From: DATEOR01 sp035698665
Lineage (GTDB): Bacteria > Actinomycetota > Thermoleophilia > Gaiellales > Gaiellaceae
DNA: 34,013 nucleotides
Direction of reading: 5' to 3'
Assembly: GCA_035698665.1 (NCBI GenBank)
Contig: DASSBN010000089.1
Location: 1 to 34,013 of the forward strand
Shown here: positions 30,851 through 34,013 of the stretch, one piece after another
How the letters are laid out: the number at the start of each line of letters is the position of its first letter
Position numbering within the stretch: position 1 is the first letter of the stretch
Made by a program: the position numbers and the translations under genes
The notes under the pieces: model-generated
Databases searched by the model: none
The model's input: the letters and a program-made list of their open reading frames with translations, nothing else
Told to the model about the DNA's origin: nothing

Positions 30851-33778
30851 ATGGCGCTCGCTCTCCTGGTGGGCCCCGCGAACGCGGGGAAAGTGGCGCG
30901 TCTCCTCGATCGCTATCTCGAAGCTCTCGACCGAGACCCGTTTCTGATTGTCCCGAACAGGGCGGACGTCGGCCGGGTCGAGCACGACCTCCTCGCACGC
31001 CGGCCCGCCCTCCTCGGCGGAACGATCGGTACGTTCGACGACCTTTTCCGCCACATCCGGCAGAACGCCGGCGCCGCATCGCGCCCGCAGCTGAGTGATG
31101 CGCAGCGCTCGCTCCTCCTCGCCGGCGTCGTGTCCGCGGCGAGCCTCAACGGGCTCGGCCCCTCCTCGCGCTACCCCGGATTCGCCGACGCGCTTGGATC
31201 CGCCCTCGCCGACCTCGAAGCGGCCCTGCTCGACCCTGCGGAGCTCGAAGGACATCTCGCCGACCTCTACAGCGCCTACCGCGCAGAGTTGGACCGGCTC
31301 GGCCTCTGGGACCGTGAGCTCGCCCGTGGTCACGCCTCCGAGCTCCTGGCCGGCGACTTCGGGGCGTGGAACGACACGCCGGTGTTCGCGTACGGGTTCG
31401 AGGACCTCACCGGAGCCCAGTGGCGGCTGCTCGAGGCGCTGGCCGGCCGGGCGGAGGTCGTCGTCTCGCTCCCGTACGAGCCGCTGCGGCCCGCCTTCGC
31501 CTCCCTCCAGCGCACGGCCGACGACCTATCCCGCCTCGCAGACGACGTCGAGTCGCTTCCCGCAAAGGAGTGGTACGACAGCCCCGCGCTCGCCCACCTG
31601 GAGCGCACGCTCTTCGAGGAACGGCGCACCGATCCGCCGCCGCTCGAAGGTGCGGTGCGCTTCCTCGAGGCTGCCGGCACGCGCGCGGCGCTCGAGCTGG
31701 CGGGCGAGGAGATCCTCGGACTCATACGCGGGGAGATGCCCGCGGAGGAGATCGCCGTCGTCGTCCCGAGCCTCGACCGCGTTCGGTCTCCCCTCGAGAC
31801 GGCCTTCGGGTCGCTCGGCATCCCCTATGCGTACGAGGGGCGCGTGTCGCTGCGGCGCACGTCCTTCGGCACCGCGCTTCTCGGTCTTCTTCGCTTCGCG
31901 TGGCTGGGCGGAAGCCGCCGCGATCTCTTCGCCTACCTCCGCTCGCCGTTCTCCGGGCTGGCCCGTCGCGAAGCGGACTTCCTGGAGGGAAGGCTGCGCG
32001 GCCGAGGAGTCAAGGACCCCGCCCGCGTGGTCGAGGAAGCCGAGCGGCTACTCGGTCATCCGCTGCCGGGGCTTCGGGAGGCGCAGGAGGAGGCGGACCC
32101 GCTCGTCGCCGCCCGGACCCTCGTCCGCCGCATGATCACGGCGGCCTACGGACTCGAGTCGCCGCCGGTGGGCGAGTCGTCCCGGATCGACCTGCGCGCA
32201 CACGAGGCCTCGCTCGCCCTCTTGGACGAGCTCGAGGGCTGGCGAAGGCTCGGAGGCGAGACGCCATACGAGCAGACCGTCTCGGCGCTCGAACGCGCCC
32301 AGGTGCGGATCGGCGGCGCCGCGGAGCCGGGCCGAGTCGCCGTCGTCGACCTCATGCACGCACGCACGAGGCGCTGGCAGGCCGTCTTCGTCTTCGGGCT
32401 CGAGGAAGGTGTCTTCCCGCGGCGCTCGAGCGAGACGCCGTTCCTTTCGGACGAGACGCGGCGAGAGCTCGAAGCGGCCGGCAAGGGCCGCCGCCTCGTC
32501 CGGCCGGATCCCCTCGCCCGCGACCGCTATCTCTTCTATACGGCGTGCACGCGGGCGTGGCGGCAGCTCTTCCTCGTCCGCGAGGCGGCCGACGACGACG
32601 GGCGCCCGCACGAGCCGAGCCCGTTCTACGAAGAGGTGCGCGCGCGCTTCGACCCGGCCGATGTCGCCCTTGCGACGAAGAAGCGTCCGCTCTCGAGCCT
32701 CTCGTGGGAGCTGGAGCGTGGGCCCACCGAGCGGGAACGCCTGCGCGCGGCCGCGGCGATTGCCTCGACAGACGAGGAGGAGGCGCGCGCCCTCGCCCTC
32801 GCCAACGGCTGGGAGCGGCGTATCGAGCGCGCGCTCGCAGCCTTCGAACGCCAGACGACCCTTGCCCACCCGCTCGTGCTCGAAGAGCTCGGCCAGCGCG
32901 CTCGTTTCTCGGTCACCGAGCTCGAGCGCTTCCTCGACTGCTCCTCGATGTGGTTCTTCGAGCGCGTCGTCGACCCGAAGGAGATCGACGCGGAGCTCGA
33001 CGCGCGCGTTCGTGGCGGGATCGCGCATCAGACGCTCTACCGCTTCTACAGCGGGCTGCCGAAGCGGCTCGGGACGGATGCGGTGGAAGCCGAGCGCCTG
33101 GACGAGGCGCTGGTCTTTCTGCGCGAATGCCTTGCCGAGGCGATCGCGGGCGGCGTGCGGCTCGAGCTCAGCGATCTCGAACGCCTCGAGCTGGAGGAAA
33201 CGCTCGCCCGCGACCTCGAGCACTTCGTTCGCCAGGAGCTTGCGCTCGGCCTTCCGCTCGTGCCGCGGAGGTTCGAGGTCGGGTTCGGGACGAGCTCGGC
33301 CCCGGTCGAGCTCCAGCGCGGCCTCGAGCTCGGCGGCTTCACCGTCTCCGGGAAGATCGACCGGATCGACGTCGACCCGTTCAGCGCGCGCGGCATCGTC
33401 CAGGACTACAAGCTGGGCCGCGCGCATGGCGCACGCGACATCGACACCGAGCAGAAGCTCCAGGTCCCGCTCTACATCCTCGCCCTCCGCGACCTCGTCG
33501 GGATCGAGCCGCTCGGCGGGCTCTACCGCGGGCTCACCGGGACGAGGGAGGCGCGTGGGCTCGTGCGCGCCGATGCGCGCGAGGACGCGGTTCCCGGCCT
33601 GAAGCGGCCCGATTACCTCTCCGAGGACGACTTCTGGAGCCAGGTGGACGAGGCGCAGGCTCGGGCGCGGCGGGCCGTCGACCGGGTGCACGCCGGCGAC
33701 GTGCGCACCGACCCGCGCGGAGGCGAGTGCCCCCGCTGGTGCTCCCTCTGGACGATGTGTCGCGTGAGGCACTCATGA
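30851..33778 (+). CDS. addB: AddB-like helicase-nuclease subunit (PD-(D/E)XK, Fe-S)
   Basis: This 975-residue protein is the AddB-type partner of AddA in double-strand-break end resection. The N-terminus is helicase-like, but its Walker A reads GPANAGKV, with Val15 where Ser/Thr is expected. Helicase-like features continue to RDRYLFYTACTRAWRQLFLV near residue 560. The C-terminal nuclease is intact: GKIDRID (Asp837) and VQDYKLGR (Asp852, Lys854). The Fe-S cluster ligands are present: Cys697 in LERFLDCSSMW and Cys960, Cys964 and Cys970 in CPRWCSLWTMC. It is somewhat shorter than B. subtilis AddB. The ATG follows a -10-like TAGAAT, and the stop overlaps addA in ATGA, as expected for the two-subunit complex. 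Confidence 0.9.
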   Translation: MALALLVGPANAGKVARLLDRYLEALDRDPFLIVPNRADVGRVEHDLLARRPALLGGTIGTFDDLFRHIRQNAGAASRPQLSDAQRSLLLAGVVSAASLNGLGPSSRYPGFADALGSALADLEAALLDPAELEGHLADLYSAYRAELDRLGLWDRELARGHASELLAGDFGAWNDTPVFAYGFEDLTGAQWRLLEALAGRAEVVVSLPYEPLRPAFASLQRTADDLSRLADDVESLPAKEWYDSPALAHLERTLFEERRTDPPPLEGAVRFLEAAGTRAALELAGEEILGLIRGEMPAEEIAVVVPSLDRVRSPLETAFGSLGIPYAYEGRVSLRRTSFGTALLGLLRFAWLGGSRRDLFAYLRSPFSGLARREADFLEGRLRGRGVKDPARVVEEAERLLGHPLPGLREAQEEADPLVAARTLVRRMITAAYGLESPPVGESSRIDLRAHEASLALLDELEGWRRLGGETPYEQTVSALERAQVRIGGAAEPGRVAVVDLMHARTRRWQAVFVFGLEEGVFPRRSSETPFLSDETRRELEAAGKGRRLVRPDPLARDRYLFYTACTRAWRQLFLVREAADDDGRPHEPSPFYEEVRARFDPADVALATKKRPLSSLSWELERGPTERERLRAAAAIASTDEEEARALALANGWERRIERALAAFERQTTLAHPLVLEELGQRARFSVTELERFLDCSSMWFFERVVDPKEIDAELDARVRGGIAHQTLYRFYSGLPKRLGTDAVEAERLDEALVFLRECLAEAIAGGVRLELSDLERLELEETLARDLEHFVRQELALGLPLVPRRFEVGFGTSSAPVELQRGLELGGFTVSGKIDRIDVDPFSARGIVQDYKLGRAHGARDIDTEQKLQVPLYILALRDLVGIEPLGGLYRGLTGTREARGLVRADAREDAVPGLKRPDYLSEDDFWSQVDEAQARARRAVDRVHAGDVRTDPRGGECPRWCSLWTMCRVRHS

Positions 33779-34013
33779 GGACGACGCCTTCCGACCAGCA
33801 GGTTGCGGCGATCGAGGAGCCCGGCGTCGTCTTCGTCTCGGCGGGAGCCGGGACCGGCAAGACGACGGTGCTCGTCGAGCGGTTCGTCAAGGCCGTCTGC
33901 GAGCGCGGGCTCGGCATCGACAACGTCCTCGTCATCACCTACACCGAGCGCGCGGCCGGCGAGCTTCGCGCGCGCATCCGCGAGCGGCTGGTGGAGCTCG
34001 AGCGCCACGACCT
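33775..34013 (+). CDS. addA: AddA-like UvrD-family helicase, 5' part
   Basis: Only the first 79 codons are in the window. The N-terminus TPSDQQVAAIEEPGVVFVSA leads into Walker A AGAGTGKTTVLVERF, then helicase motif Ia, VITYTERAAGELRARIRERL. This is the standard start of a UvrD/Rep superfamily I helicase of the AddA/RecB type. The ATG overlaps the stop of the addB-like gene (ATGA), giving the usual addB-addA order. The gene continues past the right edge, so the nuclease domain cannot be checked. UvrD-type helicases other than AddA are possible by motif alone; the neighbour makes AddA most likely. Confidence 0.88.
   Translation, partial: MRTTPSDQQVAAIEEPGVVFVSAGAGTGKTTVLVERFVKAVCERGLGIDNVLVITYTERAAGELRARIRERLVELERHD

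Overview
The window is a gene-dense, GC-rich (roughly 70 percent by eye) bacterial chromosome segment with no intergenic gap longer than about 100 bases. The eno - ftsB/divIC - DUF501 order, a BldC-type helix-turn-helix, a seven-iron FdxA-like ferredoxin, many GTG starts and many apparently leaderless genes point to Actinomycetota. The set as a whole would suit the Thermoleophilia (Gaiellales/Solirubrobacterales), but that placement is inference. I see no tRNA, rRNA, CRISPR array, insertion sequence, phage gene or replication origin.

Layout. Bases 1-8049 are a co-directional housekeeping run: the 3' part of mfd, a parvulin-type lipoprotein foldase, mazG, eno, pyk, ftsB/divIC, a DUF501 protein and two small unknown genes. 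At 8046-9252 a self-contained regulatory unit carries a promoter with a perfect inverted repeat around its -10 element, a helix-turn-helix/receiver fusion and a PAP2 phosphatase. Two small membrane proteins lie on the minus strand (9188-9828). A long GAF/SpoIIE phosphatase then leads an overlapping run with a membrane-fused spermidine-synthase-like protein, a glycerophosphodiester phosphodiesterase and an L,D-transpeptidase. Next is a cytochrome c maturation/thiol redox cluster (CcmG-like, CcmH-like, CcdA). After a divergent pair of small genes come the ferredoxin and a degenerate beta-lactamase-fold protein. Three tightly overlapping minus-strand genes follow (isocitrate dehydrogenase-like, MFS transporter, alpha/beta hydrolase; 22333 down to 19219).

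From 22417 to 30520 seven genes form one overlapping operon: MsmK-type ATPase, solute-binding lipoprotein, two permeases, GH15-like glycosidase, FAD oxidoreductase and a membrane-anchored beta-helix protein. It looks like an oligosaccharide (alpha-glucoside or maltodextrin type) import and hydrolysis system with two unexpected extra members. The first permease carries an SdrD/Cna-B-like domain inside an extracytoplasmic loop. A small zinc-ribbon/AT-hook protein, two hairpins and the start of an AddB-AddA double-strand-break repair operon close the window.

Three observations stand out. First, eight genes have a TANNNT-like -10 element only 6-8 bases before the start codon, which implies leaderless mRNAs. 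Second, three genes (8701, 18618, 22417) have no plausible canonical start. Their best starts are ATA, ATA and GTA; the two ATA codons sit in identical cgATAG overlaps with the upstream stop, and the GTA has a strong Shine-Dalgarno sequence. Third, the promoter of the helix-turn-helix/receiver gene has a consensus -35, a 22-base spacer and a -10 enclosed by an 8-bp inverted repeat, an autoregulation-like layout.
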